Part shown: piece after piece, positions 1 through 8,405 of the stretch | How positions within the stretch are numbered: the first letter of the stretch is position 1 | How the letters are laid out: every line of letters begins with the position of its first letter | Origin: an uncultured Eubacteriales bacterium | GTDB taxonomy: Bacteria > Bacillota > Clostridia > Christensenellales > CAG-917 | DNA length: 25,923 nucleotides | Direction: 5' to 3' | NCBI GenBank assembly: GCA_900547975.1 | Contig: URIX01000021.1 | Location: 1-25,923, forward strand | The notes under the pieces: model-generated | Told to the model about the DNA's origin: nothing | The model's input: the letters and a program-made list of their open reading frames with translations, nothing else | The model's database searches: none | Program-made: the position numbers and the translations under genes

Positions 1-27
1 CAGCTTCGCACCCAAACGGCGCAGTCG

Positions 28-115
28 CTTGTACTACACATCAAGCTCGGCGCTCGCTTTCGAGCCGCTTTGCGGCTCGTGTTCCGTCTGCAAATTAGCA
101 CATACCGTTTATAAG
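28..115. repeat. Mosaic repeat, right-hand part (copy at window start)
   Basis: This segment resembles 20039-20127. Both start with CTTGTACT, share TCAAGCTCG-CGCTCGCT and TTCCGTCTGCAAAT, and end at CCGTTTATAAG. The middle differs: here it is a perfect hairpin, CGAGCCGC-TTT-GCGGCTCG. An open reading frame crosses it, but the similarity to the other copy is in the DNA and the segment is non-coding by context. Confidence 0.75.
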
Positions 116-357
116 TACGCTTTGAATGAGTGCGTATTTGTCCGCTTACGTGCGCAGCACGCCCTCACCAAGCAAGCACTCGCACGGAATTGCGGTTTGA
201 GTTTTTATCCGTCTTATTTTGAGAGTAAAGAGGGCTTGCGCGGTAGTAGCGCAATAAATCTATCAAGGCAAATGCTTATACGCAAACTTGCGTGTCAGCA
301 TTGCCTTGAAAACGATTTTCGCGCTGACGCCGCTATGCGCTCAATAGCACGCTCAAA
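116..357. other. Gene-free spacer behind the lipoprotein gene
   Basis: No credible gene is present. The stretch holds several inverted repeats, including CGTGC-GCA-GCACG near 149-161, GAGTGC (about 128) facing GCACTC (about 176), and the larger stem-loop listed at 263-309. It lies on the 3' side of the leftward lipoprotein gene. Confidence 0.6.
263..309. repeat. Stem-loop at the 3' side of the lipoprotein gene
   Basis: The left arm 263-275 pairs with the right arm 298-309 over 12 bp with one bulged A. An inner stem ACGCA/TGCGT lies at 280-293. There is no T-run in the leftward direction, so it is not a classic terminator. Its shape (outer stem, inner loop, inner stem) recalls the 3'-end elements at 11404-11634 and 20200-20322, although the sequence differs. 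Confidence 0.6.
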
Positions 358-1023
358 CTATTTTCTGCTGATTATTGCACCGCTCGTCGGGTCAATCAAC
401 ATCGCCCAATAATCCACCCCGTCACCGATGAAAGATACATAATAATAGTAACTTTCGCGGTCGGCGGTGATGAGTTTGACGTAAATTTCGCGTTCGGCTT
501 TGCCTTCGGCGTACTCTTGGTTGATTTTGTCTTTGAGAGACTCTTTGGCTATGTTGACGACGTCGCTTGCCGACAGTTTGCCGTCAAGCACGGAATTGAG
601 TTCGATGTCGGACGAGGCTTCGCCTGCCGTGACCGTTATGGTCTTGGGGACGAAATCGAGTGCGATAGATGTCACAAATTCGCCGCTCGACGAACATTTT
701 ATCTCACCCGAAACCGTTTTGTCGTCGGCGGAAATGACGTAGGAAACAGCCGTGTAATCGTTGGTTTTGAGAGGAACGATTATGAGTTCGGTAAATTCGC
801 AAACGTCCTTTGCCACGCCGTCGGCAATGAAGTTCTTTTCGCGTCTTCCCTTTTCGATACTGACGGCAAAAAGGTCGCTCTCGCCCGCATAGTACTGCTC
901 GGTGAGTCGGGATATATTGTCTTTTTGCTCGTCGTTCGTTTTTTTGTTGCACGCGCAAAGCACGACGAACGAAAGCGACAAGCACAAAATTGCAACCAAA
1001 ATCAAGCAAATTTTTCTTTTCAT
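358..1023 (-). CDS. Putative lipoprotein with PepSY-like C-terminal domain
   Basis: A 221-aa protein predicted to be anchored outside the cell membrane. The N-terminus has a basic start (MKRK), a hydrophobic stretch and the lipobox L-C-A-C with the modified cysteine at about residue 25, followed by a short polar linker. The last ~65 residues, with YYYYVSFIGDGVDYWAMLIDPTSG-like character, resemble a PepSY-type domain; those domains are known as small periplasmic or surface modules often thought to inhibit proteases, but the function here is unknown. ATG at 1023 is preferred over the upstream TTG at 1029. No good Shine-Dalgarno sequence is visible before either. It is divergent from the P-type ATPase and appears monocistronic. 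Confidence 0.72.
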   Translation of the reverse strand: MKRKICLILVAILCLSLSFVVLCACNKKTNDEQKDNISRLTEQYYAGESDLFAVSIEKGRREKNFIADGVAKDVCEFTELIIVPLKTNDYTAVSYVISADDKTVSGEIKCSSSGEFVTSIALDFVPKTITVTAGEASSDIELNSVLDGKLSASDVVNIAKESLKDKINQEYAEGKAEREIYVKLITADRESYYYYVSFIGDGVDYWAMLIDPTSGAIISRK

Positions 1024-1099
1024 ACGCAAAATATATTGCCTTGAATCTGAAAATATGCAAAAAAATCGTACATTTTGCCTTTCATCGACGCTTTTTTTC

Positions 1100-1127
1100 T
1101 TGAATAATGAACATTTTATGTTATAAT
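1100..1127 (+). promoter_or_regulatory. Promoter of the P-type ATPase gene
   Basis: TTGAAT (1100-1105), a 16-nt spacer and a perfect TATAAT (1122-1127) preceded by TGT, an extended -10. It is followed by a GC hairpin CGCGCG-T-GCGC (1150-1160) and the ribosome-binding site AAGGGG (1163-1168). Confidence 0.7.
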
Positions 1128-1172
1128 TGATTATATATACCGAGAAAGGCGCGCGTGCGCATAAGGGGAACT

Positions 1173-4106
1173 ATGTCGGAAAAGCCCGAAAACAACGTCT
1201 ATATGCCGTCAGAAATTATTGAAAACGAGCAAGGTGAACAAGCCTTAGAGGAAAAGTTTGTCACCGACCCTCAAAAAGGACTCGGACAAAAAGACGTGGA
1301 AAATCGAATCGCCGAAGGAAAAGTGAACGGCGACACAAATATTAAGACGAAAAGCGTCGCGCAGATTTTGCGTGAAAACATCGTCACGTTTTTCAATTTC
1401 GTATTTATCGCACTCGCGTTGCTTATTTTCTTTTTTGTGGACTCAGGCGAAAGTTTGGTTTCGATTTTCGGCAACTTCGGCTTTATGTTGCTCATCATTT
1501 TCAATGCGCTCGTAGGCATATTCCAAGAGATGAGAGCAAAGCGGACGATTGACAAATTGTCGCTCATATCCGCCCCCAAAGCAATCGTGATTCGCGACGG
1601 CGAGGAACAAGAGATTGCCGTCAAAGACATCGTACTCGACGATTTGACGGTTTTGTCGACGGGAAGTCAGATTTGCGCGGACGCCGTAGTCGTGGAAGGT
1701 GCCATCGAAGTCAACGAAAGTTTGATTACGGGCGAACCCGACGCAATCCTCAAAAACCCCGGAGACGAGATTATGTCGGGCAGTTTCGTCGTATCGGGCT
1801 CTGCAAAAGCGCAGGTCGAACATGTCGGACTCGACAATTTCGCAACCAAAATCAGTTCGGGCGCAAAGTATTTCAAGAAACCCAACAGCGAGATATGGCG
1901 TTCGCTTATGCTCATAGTCAAGGTTATGGCGAGCATAATCGTGCCGCTCGGCATAATGCTGTTCTGCGTTAAATATTTCGTGCAAAAAAATCCCGACGAC
2001 GCCGAAAAGATTATAACCACCCTGCTCGGCTACAAGATAAGTTCGCACCTTTCATCGACGGTTCTGGGCACGATAGCAACGGTCATAGGTATGATTCCGT
2101 CGGGACTCGTCGCGCTTTCATCGACGGTATTTTGCGTGAGCGTTATGAGGCTTTCTCGGCACAAAACCCTTGCGCAAGACCTCTATTGCGTCGAAACGCT
2201 CGCAAGAGTCGACGTGCTTTGTCTCGACAAGACGGGGACTATCACCGAAGGCACGATGGAAGTCAACGAATTGCAACCTGCAAAAGGCAAAGACGCAAAC
2301 GGCATAAAACAAATCATAAAGAACGTCACGAGCGCGCTCGACGACGACAACGCGACGATAAACGCGCTTCGCTCCTACGTCGAGGACTTGAAAAGCGTGG
2401 GCGAAGTGGAACAAACCGTGCCGTTTTCCTCTCAACGCAAGTGGAGCGGCGCAAGAATAGACGGCGTTTCCTATGTCATAGGCGCACCCGAATTCGTGTT
2501 CAAAAAGCGCACCAAAGCAATGGAAAACACTATGTCGGAAATGGCACAAAAGGGATTTAGAGTTATGGTTATCGCGTCCTCGAAAAACAAATTCGGCGAC
2601 GGCACTCTGCCAAAAACTCTCGCTTTTGAAAGTTTCGTGTTCATAACCGACAAAATAAGAAAAGAAGCACCCGACACGTTGCGTTTCTTCAAGCAGGAAG
2701 GCGTAACCGTAAAGATAATTTCGGGCGACAATCCGCAGACCGTAAGAGCGGTCGCTATGCGCGCGGGATTGGAAGATTGCGACAACATCGTGGATATGTC
2801 CACGTTGAGCACCGAGCAGGAAGTGTACGAAGCGGCAACCAAATACACTATATTCGGGCGCGTTCTTCCCGACCAAAAACTTATGCTCGTCAAGGCACTC
2901 AAAAAGGCAGGTCACACCGTCGCGATGACGGGCGACGGCGTAAACGACGTGCTTGCGCTCAAAGAAGCGGACTGCTCGGTGGCAATGGCTTCGGGTTCTG
3001 ACGCGGCAAAGAACGTAAGTTCGCTTGTGCTTTTGGACAGCAATTTCTCGTCTATGCCGAGAGTGGTTGCCGAAGGCAGACGCTCGATAAACAACCTCGA
3101 ACGTTCCGCCGCCCTCTACATTATGAAAACCATATACAACACGTTGCTCGCGCTGTTGTTTATGCTCGTCGTCGACCCCCTTCCCTTCACGCCGCAGAAC
3201 CTCACCATTATGGGCGCGGTTACGATAGGTATGCCGTCGGTGGTGCTTGCGCTCGAACCGAATACGGACAGAGTGACGGGCAGGTTCTTGCCCAAAGTGC
3301 TTTCAAACGCCGTCCCTGGCGGAATCACCGTTCTGCTCGGCGCGATAGCGGTCATAATCTGCAACAGATTCTTCCTCACCGACATCACGGCGGAACAGTC
3401 GCAAACGGTGTTTATATGGATTATCACTTTCGTGGGATTCCTTCTTTTGTTCAAGGTGTCCTTGCCCACCAAACTTTCGAGTTGGTCGGCGTTTTTCGGA
3501 ATCAGCGAGTTTATGAAGGAGTTGGAAGCGGAAAAGGCTCGTGCGGAAAAAGCGGAAGCGGCTCGCGTATACGACGATTTCGACGAGAACGAAAAACGCG
3601 ATTCTTTGAGAAACGGCGTGGTTATGAAAGTTCTCGAATCGGACAACGAAAAGGACGGCAAACAACGCAACAAACCGAAAAAAGAGCGCAAAAAGCATAA
3701 GTTCGACAAATCGAAATGGCTCATTTTGCTCAACTTGTTCACCTACGTTCTTATGGTGTTCATATTCGTGGGAATCTACTTCCTCTCTATCAATATCGAG
3801 ATAAACGGCAAGACTATCGACATCGTTGCGCTGCTTCGCACTTTCTTCCGCCTTGACAATCACGTCAACTGGGAAATGGGCAAAGCAATGCTTGCAATCG
3901 GTGCCATTGTAACCGTCGCATACATCGGATTCGTTGCGATGATGAACCAAATCAAACTCGAACACGGCGAGGCAATCGAAAAGAAATTCGAGCGAATCGA
4001 CGCAAAGGCGAGAGCAAAGGATTCCAAACTTCAAAAAGACAAGGTTAAAAAACCGAAAATCGCAAAAGCGAAAAAAATATCCGAGAAACGAAAAGAAGTC
4101 AAATAA
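1173..4106 (+). CDS. Cation-transporting P-type ATPase
   Basis: A 977-aa membrane pump that couples ATP hydrolysis to cation movement; the ion is not known. The start at 1173 follows AAGGGGAACT; an upstream in-frame GTG (1155) has no such site. Visible motifs are the actuator loop TGE at 186-188, the phosphorylation motif DKTGT with Asp352, the nucleotide-binding region with FSSQRKWSGAR, and the hinge TGDGVND at 586-592. The M4 ion-site motif reads P-S-G-L (309-312), with Ser310 where many Ca2+ or Na+ pumps have Glu. About residues 777-849 form a highly charged cytoplasmic insert between C-terminal membrane segments, and the last ~50 residues are Lys-rich. The overall sequence recalls the Firmicutes Exp7/CaxP-like pumps, which is only a family-level resemblance. 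It is probably co-transcribed with the alpha-galactosidase 25 nt downstream. Confidence 0.9.
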   Translation: MSEKPENNVYMPSEIIENEQGEQALEEKFVTDPQKGLGQKDVENRIAEGKVNGDTNIKTKSVAQILRENIVTFFNFVFIALALLIFFFVDSGESLVSIFGNFGFMLLIIFNALVGIFQEMRAKRTIDKLSLISAPKAIVIRDGEEQEIAVKDIVLDDLTVLSTGSQICADAVVVEGAIEVNESLITGEPDAILKNPGDEIMSGSFVVSGSAKAQVEHVGLDNFATKISSGAKYFKKPNSEIWRSLMLIVKVMASIIVPLGIMLFCVKYFVQKNPDDAEKIITTLLGYKISSHLSSTVLGTIATVIGMIPSGLVALSSTVFCVSVMRLSRHKTLAQDLYCVETLARVDVLCLDKTGTITEGTMEVNELQPAKGKDANGIKQIIKNVTSALDDDNATINALRSYVEDLKSVGEVEQTVPFSSQRKWSGARIDGVSYVIGAPEFVFKKRTKAMENTMSEMAQKGFRVMVIASSKNKFGDGTLPKTLAFESFVFITDKIRKEAPDTLRFFKQEGVTVKIISGDNPQTVRAVAMRAGLEDCDNIVDMSTLSTEQEVYEAATKYTIFGRVLPDQKLMLVKALKKAGHTVAMTGDGVNDVLALKEADCSVAMASGSDAAKNVSSLVLLDSNFSSMPRVVAEGRRSINNLERSAALYIMKTIYNTLLALLFMLVVDPLPFTPQNLTIMGAVTIGMPSVVLALEPNTDRVTGRFLPKVLSNAVPGGITVLLGAIAVIICNRFFLTDITAEQSQTVFIWIITFVGFLLLFKVSLPTKLSSWSAFFGISEFMKELEAEKARAEKAEAARVYDDFDENEKRDSLRNGVVMKVLESDNEKDGKQRNKPKKERKKHKFDKSKWLILLNLFTYVLMVFIFVGIYFLSINIEINGKTIDIVALLRTFFRLDNHVNWEMGKAMLAIGAIVTVAYIGFVAMMNQIKLEHGEAIEKKFERIDAKARAKDSKLQKDKVKKPKIAKAKKISEKRKEVK

Positions 4107-4131
4107 ACTCTGACGCTTTACAAGGTGAATT

Positions 4132-5757
4132 ATGAAACGCAACAATATGTGCCCGTTTTGCTACATCAAAAGCCTTTTCCAAAAGAAAAAGCCTACGAGC
4201 GTAAATCCCGAACTTGACGACTACGACAACGGCGTCGCTCTTACTCCCCCTATGGGTTGGTCTAGTTGGAATACGTTCAGAAACCGCATTAACGAAAAAC
4301 TCATTCTCGACACCGCAAAAGCGATGAAAGACAACGGCCTTATCGAGGCGGGATACAAGTATATCAATCTCGACGACTGCTGGCAATCCTCGTTGCGCGA
4401 CGAAAACGGCGAACTCGTCGGAGATTACGAAACTTTCCCGAGCGGAATTGCAAATCTTACAAAACAAGTCAACGCAATGGGCTTGAAACTGGGTGCGTAC
4501 ACCTCGAACGGCACTCTCACCTGCGAGGATTTGCCGGCGAGCCTCGGCAGAGAGCAATACGACGCCTACACCCTCGCAAAATGGGGCGTCGAGTACTTCA
4601 AGTATGACTATTGCCACCATATCCCCATCTCTCGCTACGCGCCGCTCGTCTATTCTATCAGCGTTTCGCAATTCGACTCGCACCCTATGGAATATTCCGT
4701 ACACAACGCCGTTCTTTCGGGGCTTGCGAGATTTATGACGGACACCAAACTTCCGAGCGGCAGTTACGTTTCGGGTCTCGACGCAAATCAAGGCAGAATC
4801 ACCTACAACAACGTCGAGGTTGACGAAGACGGCAAATACGTGCTCACGATAAACATCAAAAAGAAAGGCTCGTACGAAAAGTATCTCATCGCCAAAATCA
4901 ACGACGGCGAGGAATACGAGATTCTTTTCCCGCCGCAAAAGCACTTCAACCTCACCGCAAGATTCCAAGTCATCGTAAACCTCAAAGCGGGCAAAAACAA
5001 AATCGAACTGTTCAACCCCGTAACGAGCAACGCCGACAGCGAAATGTATCAATATCGCCGTATGGGCAAGGCACTCAAAGACGCTACGGCAAGGGTTGCG
5101 AAAGAGCGCAAACAAGCGGAAAAACCCATCGTATTTTCAATTTGCGAATGGGGTTGGGGCAAGCCGTACAACTGGGGCGCGAAAGCGGGCAACCTCTGGC
5201 GCACTACCCCCGATATTCGCCCGTGGTGGATTTGGATTAAAATCATCTACGAACACACTGTCAAACTCTATAAGTACGCAAGCAAGGGTCACTACAACGA
5301 CCCCGATATGCTCGAAGTGGGCAACGGCAAACTCACCTACAATCAGAACGTATCGCACTTCTCTCTTTGGTGTATGATGAACGCGCCGCTCATTCTCGGC
5401 AACGACTTGCGCAATATGAGCGAGCAAGTCAAGAGCATCGTCACCAACAGAAATATGATTGCAATCAACCAAGACTCCCTCGCAAAGCAAGCCAAACGCG
5501 TCAAAAAAGGCGGCGTGGACGTGCTTGCAAAGCCCCTTGCTGACGGCTCGGTTGCGGTGTGCTTCTTCAATAAGTTATCTCACGGCGCAAAAGCGAAATT
5601 CGACCTCAATACGCTTGCCGACGACAAGTACGTCGCATTGCAAAAACAGACCGAATATACCGCAAAAGAGCAATGGAGCGGCGAAAAACTCACCACGAGC
5701 GGCACGATTTCCGTATCTCTCGAAAAATGCCAAAGCAAAGTTTATATCGTCAAATAA
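4132..5757 (+). CDS. Alpha-galactosidase, GH27, with inserted CBM35/CBM6-like domain
   Basis: A 541-aa enzyme predicted to remove terminal alpha-galactose from sugars such as melibiose or raffinose. There is no signal peptide, so it should act in the cytoplasm. The GH27 barrel begins near residue 36 (LTPPMGWSSWNTF), with the catalytic nucleophile in KYDYC at Asp159, the CEWGWG strand, and the acid/base motif NDPDMLEVGN with Asp392 the likely proton donor. C-terminal sheet-domain sequence follows NQDSLAKQ. Between the nucleophile and the CEWG strand, about 100 residues (roughly 205-303) look like a carbohydrate-binding module: GSYVSGL, GRITYNNVEV, a GKYVLTINI strand and VNLKAGKNKIELFNP. The N-terminus has a short CPFC motif. 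It has a good ribosome-binding site (AAGGTGA) and lies 25 nt behind the P-type ATPase. The nearby GPH symporter is a plausible substrate supplier. Confidence 0.92.
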   Translation: MKRNNMCPFCYIKSLFQKKKPTSVNPELDDYDNGVALTPPMGWSSWNTFRNRINEKLILDTAKAMKDNGLIEAGYKYINLDDCWQSSLRDENGELVGDYETFPSGIANLTKQVNAMGLKLGAYTSNGTLTCEDLPASLGREQYDAYTLAKWGVEYFKYDYCHHIPISRYAPLVYSISVSQFDSHPMEYSVHNAVLSGLARFMTDTKLPSGSYVSGLDANQGRITYNNVEVDEDGKYVLTINIKKKGSYEKYLIAKINDGEEYEILFPPQKHFNLTARFQVIVNLKAGKNKIELFNPVTSNADSEMYQYRRMGKALKDATARVAKERKQAEKPIVFSICEWGWGKPYNWGAKAGNLWRTTPDIRPWWIWIKIIYEHTVKLYKYASKGHYNDPDMLEVGNGKLTYNQNVSHFSLWCMMNAPLILGNDLRNMSEQVKSIVTNRNMIAINQDSLAKQAKRVKKGGVDVLAKPLADGSVAVCFFNKLSHGAKAKFDLNTLADDKYVALQKQTEYTAKEQWSGEKLTTSGTISVSLEKCQSKVYIVK

Positions 5758-5885
5758 CGCTTTTAAAAACGGCATTGCGGCAACGAAACGCAATATAGAC
5801 TTACAATAATGTCAACGCATTTTCAAAAATGACGTTAAGCAAGTCGTATCGCAATGAATGCGACATAAAACATCGTAACGAACAG

Positions 5886-5914
5886 CAAAGCCCCCGTTTT
5901 TTTCGGGGGCTTTG
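5886..5914. terminator. Bidirectional rho-independent terminator
   Basis: An 11-bp stem (5886-5896 with 5904-5914) closing a T7 loop, with a core of GCCCCCG/CGGGGGC flanked by AAA and TTT. It lies between the convergent alpha-galactosidase and symporter genes. T-rich sequence follows on the + strand and the A/T flanks allow use in both directions. Confidence 0.85.
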
Positions 5915-5978
5915 ATTTAAGAAAGTTCAAATCGTTTGAAGTTGAATTTTATGTAAAATATCACGCAATCGATTTCGA

Positions 5979-7673
5979 TTATTCTTCCTTATCCGTCGTC
6001 GAATCGTCGGTTTCGACTTCGTTTAATTCATCTTCATAATGCTCGGCGAGTGCTTCTTCAAACGGCTTTTCGACTTCTTCTTGCGTATCTGCCGCTCTCG
6101 AATCGCACTCTCTGTCGCATTCCGCACAGTTTTCTGTGCATTCCTCGTCCTCGACGATTTGCGCCGCTTCGTTTTCCGCTCTGCGGATTGCCAGTTCTTC
6201 GCGCATTTGTTTCTTCGTCTTTTCGTCAATCTTGTAGAAGAACATCAACAGCGAACTTGCAAGCATACAAAGTCCTGGAAGCAAGAAATAGACAATCCAC
6301 GCTTTGTTTTGCATACCGTCGGTGACGTAACCTGCGATTGCTTGCAGATTTTCCGCGCTACCCTGCACGCCGAACTTCGCAACGTCGGCATATTTTGACG
6401 CAGAATAGCCGATTGCGCCGATAAACAATATACCCAGCGACACCGATAGCGCGTTGGAAAGTTTGTTGGACATCGAAAGGATTGCAAACTGCGTGCCTTC
6501 GGTGCGCTTGCCTGTCTTCCACTCTTGATAGTCCACGATGTCGGCGGTCATAACCATCGGCAAATAGCCGTTCGGACCGTATGCGAAGCCGAGGAAGAAT
6601 TGATAAATCCAGATTGCCCAAATGCTTCTTCCGAAGCCGCCGCTCGGACTGAGCGTGTAAATGAGCGTTGAAATAAGCGTAACCGCAAAGCCGTAGAAAC
6701 CCGCGACCATAAAGTACTTCTTTTCGCCGAGTTTTTTGTTTATAACGGGGTTAAAGACGATTGTAACCATTGAGGAAATCGCGCTCGTAATGCCGATTGC
6801 CCAACTGCACGCGTCGCCGTAAAGCGTGCCCATACCGATAAAGGAAAGGTCTATGCCGTCGCGAATGAGTATGCAAGTTGCCTGCACCGCAATGCCGAGT
6901 CCGATGTTTCTGCCGAAGCCGAGAATGTACGTTCCGAAAACTATGAGCAACATCTTGTTGTTTTTGAGTTCTCTGAACATCTCTTTGAAACTCATACCCG
7001 CCGAAGTGTCGGACTTGACGACCTCTTTGCACTTGAAGTACATAAGAAGTTGGAATATGAGTCCGAGCCCTGCCATTATGCCTGCGGTGATGAGATATTC
7101 GGTTTTGCCGACCGCGCCGTCCGAACCCGTGAGTATGCACACAAAACTGACAAACACGCCGGGGGCGGCAAGCGCGATTGATTTGAGCGTATTGCCCAGA
7201 CCTGCCGCGTTGTTGACTTCTTCGCTGCTCTTTGAAATGAGCGAAAGCATACCTTGCGAAGGGATGTCCGCCATAGTCATAGAGATGTTCCAAAGCACCA
7301 CGACGAAGATTATGTAAATATATCTGCCTGCAATGGATGAAAACGGAATGTATACGAACGAAATCATCGTCAGAATCGCAAGCGGAAACGCCGAAAACAG
7401 AATCCACGGGCGCATTTTGCCTGCCTTGAAATTCGCTCTGTCGATGAGGTTTCCGATGACGAAGTCCGCAACTATGCTTATAAACTTCGCCGCCAGAATA
7501 ATGCCTGCAACAGCCATCAAATCCGCTTGAAGAATTTTGTTGAAAAATTCCGCCTGATAACTGTTGATAAGGCCGATGCCGAGATTTATGCCCATAAGTC
7601 CGAGAGCGTAAATCCACATATTTGCGGTCAAAGCACCTGCCTTTTTCTCTTTTTTGTTCATCAAATCTGCCAT
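5979..7673 (-). CDS. GPH-family (MelB-like) sugar:cation symporter
   Basis: A 564-aa integral membrane protein of the glycoside-pentoside-hexuronide:cation symporter family (MFS). It has about 12 hydrophobic segments, an N-terminal DFVIGNLIDRANFKAGKMRPW loop typical of the family, and a central loop YGPNGYLPMVMTADIVDYQEWKTGKRTEGTQF, the conserved GPH signature region. The start at 7673 follows AAGGGA; the longer TTG start at 7691 lacks a site. The cytoplasmic tail (about 480-564) is very acidic and contains four cysteines spaced C-x3-C-x2-C-x3-C (512, 516, 519, 523), which is unusual for the family. It probably imports an alpha-galactoside for the convergent GH27 enzyme; that pairing is inferred from proximity. 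Confidence 0.88.
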   Translation of the reverse strand: MADLMNKKEKKAGALTANMWIYALGLMGINLGIGLINSYQAEFFNKILQADLMAVAGIILAAKFISIVADFVIGNLIDRANFKAGKMRPWILFSAFPLAILTMISFVYIPFSSIAGRYIYIIFVVVLWNISMTMADIPSQGMLSLISKSSEEVNNAAGLGNTLKSIALAAPGVFVSFVCILTGSDGAVGKTEYLITAGIMAGLGLIFQLLMYFKCKEVVKSDTSAGMSFKEMFRELKNNKMLLIVFGTYILGFGRNIGLGIAVQATCILIRDGIDLSFIGMGTLYGDACSWAIGITSAISSMVTIVFNPVINKKLGEKKYFMVAGFYGFAVTLISTLIYTLSPSGGFGRSIWAIWIYQFFLGFAYGPNGYLPMVMTADIVDYQEWKTGKRTEGTQFAILSMSNKLSNALSVSLGILFIGAIGYSASKYADVAKFGVQGSAENLQAIAGYVTDGMQNKAWIVYFLLPGLCMLASSLLMFFYKIDEKTKKQMREELAIRRAENEAAQIVEDEECTENCAECDRECDSRAADTQEEVEKPFEEALAEHYEDELNEVETDDSTTDKEE

Positions 7674-7715
7674 AATTTTCCCTTTGCGCAAACGCGCGAA
7701 TATTGATGTATATTA

Positions 7716-7744
7716 ATTATATATTAAAATAGTATTAATATCAA
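7716..7744 (-). promoter_or_regulatory. Promoter of the GPH symporter gene
   Basis: On the minus strand, TTGATA (7739-7744), a 17-nt spacer and TATAAT (7716-7721). It is embedded in AT-rich sequence with an imperfect inverted repeat (TTGATATTAAT facing ATTAATATACATCAA) that could be an operator. The GC hairpin CGCGCG-TTT-GCGC (7686-7698) lies between the promoter and the start codon. Confidence 0.7.
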
Positions 7745-7796
7745 TACCGAATCTTGCATTTGTACGATATTTTCAACGTCGGAAAAAACAAAAAAG

Positions 7797-8285
7797 TCAT
7801 TTGATAATGACTTTCCACGCCTCGATAAGTTTTTCGAGAGAAAACTGCGCGTTCGCAGGACTTGTTGACGGCAAAAGCGTCGTTATGCTTTCGTACTGTG
7901 GATAAGCGGACAAAAGATAACATAAGGACGCTTTTCCGTTGCAAAATATGTGCGAAATCTCGCTTTTTGCAACCAACGACGGTATGTCGGCGGGCACGAC
8001 GTTTGAAATTGCGCTATCCTTGCTCGCCTCGATGTCGCATTCTTCCACGCTGTCGTAAAGTGCGATTTTGTTTTCAAGCAAAAACGAGATACGCTCGTCA
8101 ACGGTCGCCGAATACAAATCGACGCCGAATATCGCCGAAAGCACCTTCCAAAAACGGTTTTTGGGGTGCATATAATAAAAATTGTTTTCCACCGATTTGA
8201 TTGACGGAACGCTGCCGAGAATAAGAATCCTCGACTTCGAGTCAACAACGGCGGAAAACGGGTGTTTTATATGGCGCATATTCAT
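7797..8285 (-). CDS. DNA glycosylase, uracil/hypoxanthine (UDG superfamily family 6-like)
   Basis: A 162-aa protein predicted to excise deaminated bases (hypoxanthine or uracil) from DNA, starting base-excision repair. Motif 1 is GSVPS (24-28) followed by YYMHPKNRFW (37-46), and motif 2 is LPSTSPAN (138-145). These match the small hypoxanthine-DNA glycosylase branch of the UDG superfamily, and the length is typical. ATG 8285 or 8279 could be the start, and neither has a clear Shine-Dalgarno sequence. A promoter-like TTGACT-N16-TAAAAT (8291-8318) ends only a few bases before the start, so the mRNA may be leaderless. It lies 120 nt downstream of the DnaI-type gene and appears separately transcribed. 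Confidence 0.85.
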   Translation of the reverse strand: MNMRHIKHPFSAVVDSKSRILILGSVPSIKSVENNFYYMHPKNRFWKVLSAIFGVDLYSATVDERISFLLENKIALYDSVEECDIEASKDSAISNVVPADIPSLVAKSEISHIFCNGKASLCYLLSAYPQYESITTLLPSTSPANAQFSLEKLIEAWKVIIK

Positions 8286-8290
8286 TGCTT

Positions 8291-8318
8291 ATTTTATACT
8301 TCGATGCTTCAAAGTCAA
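8291..8318 (-). promoter_or_regulatory. Candidate promoter of the DNA glycosylase gene
   Basis: On the minus strand, TTGACT (8313-8318), 16 nt and TAAAAT (8291-8296). The first ATG begins at 8285, five bases past the -10 hexamer, so transcription would start at or within the start codon region. Confidence 0.45.
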
Positions 8319-8405
8319 TTATATTATCGCAAAACAATTATCTTGTCGTTTTGACGACGATTTGTTCCTTGAAAGCCGCTATATAAGTTTCAAATCCGAT
8401 ACTTT

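Noticed and set aside
29..412. 127-aa open reading frame at the window start
   Set aside because: It crosses the mosaic repeat and a stem-loop, overlaps the lipoprotein 3' end, and resembles only the translated repeat copy near 20040.
4099..5115. 338-aa open reading frame opposite the alpha-galactosidase gene
   Set aside because: The opposite frame has catalytic motifs of GH27; this one has none and low-complexity composition.
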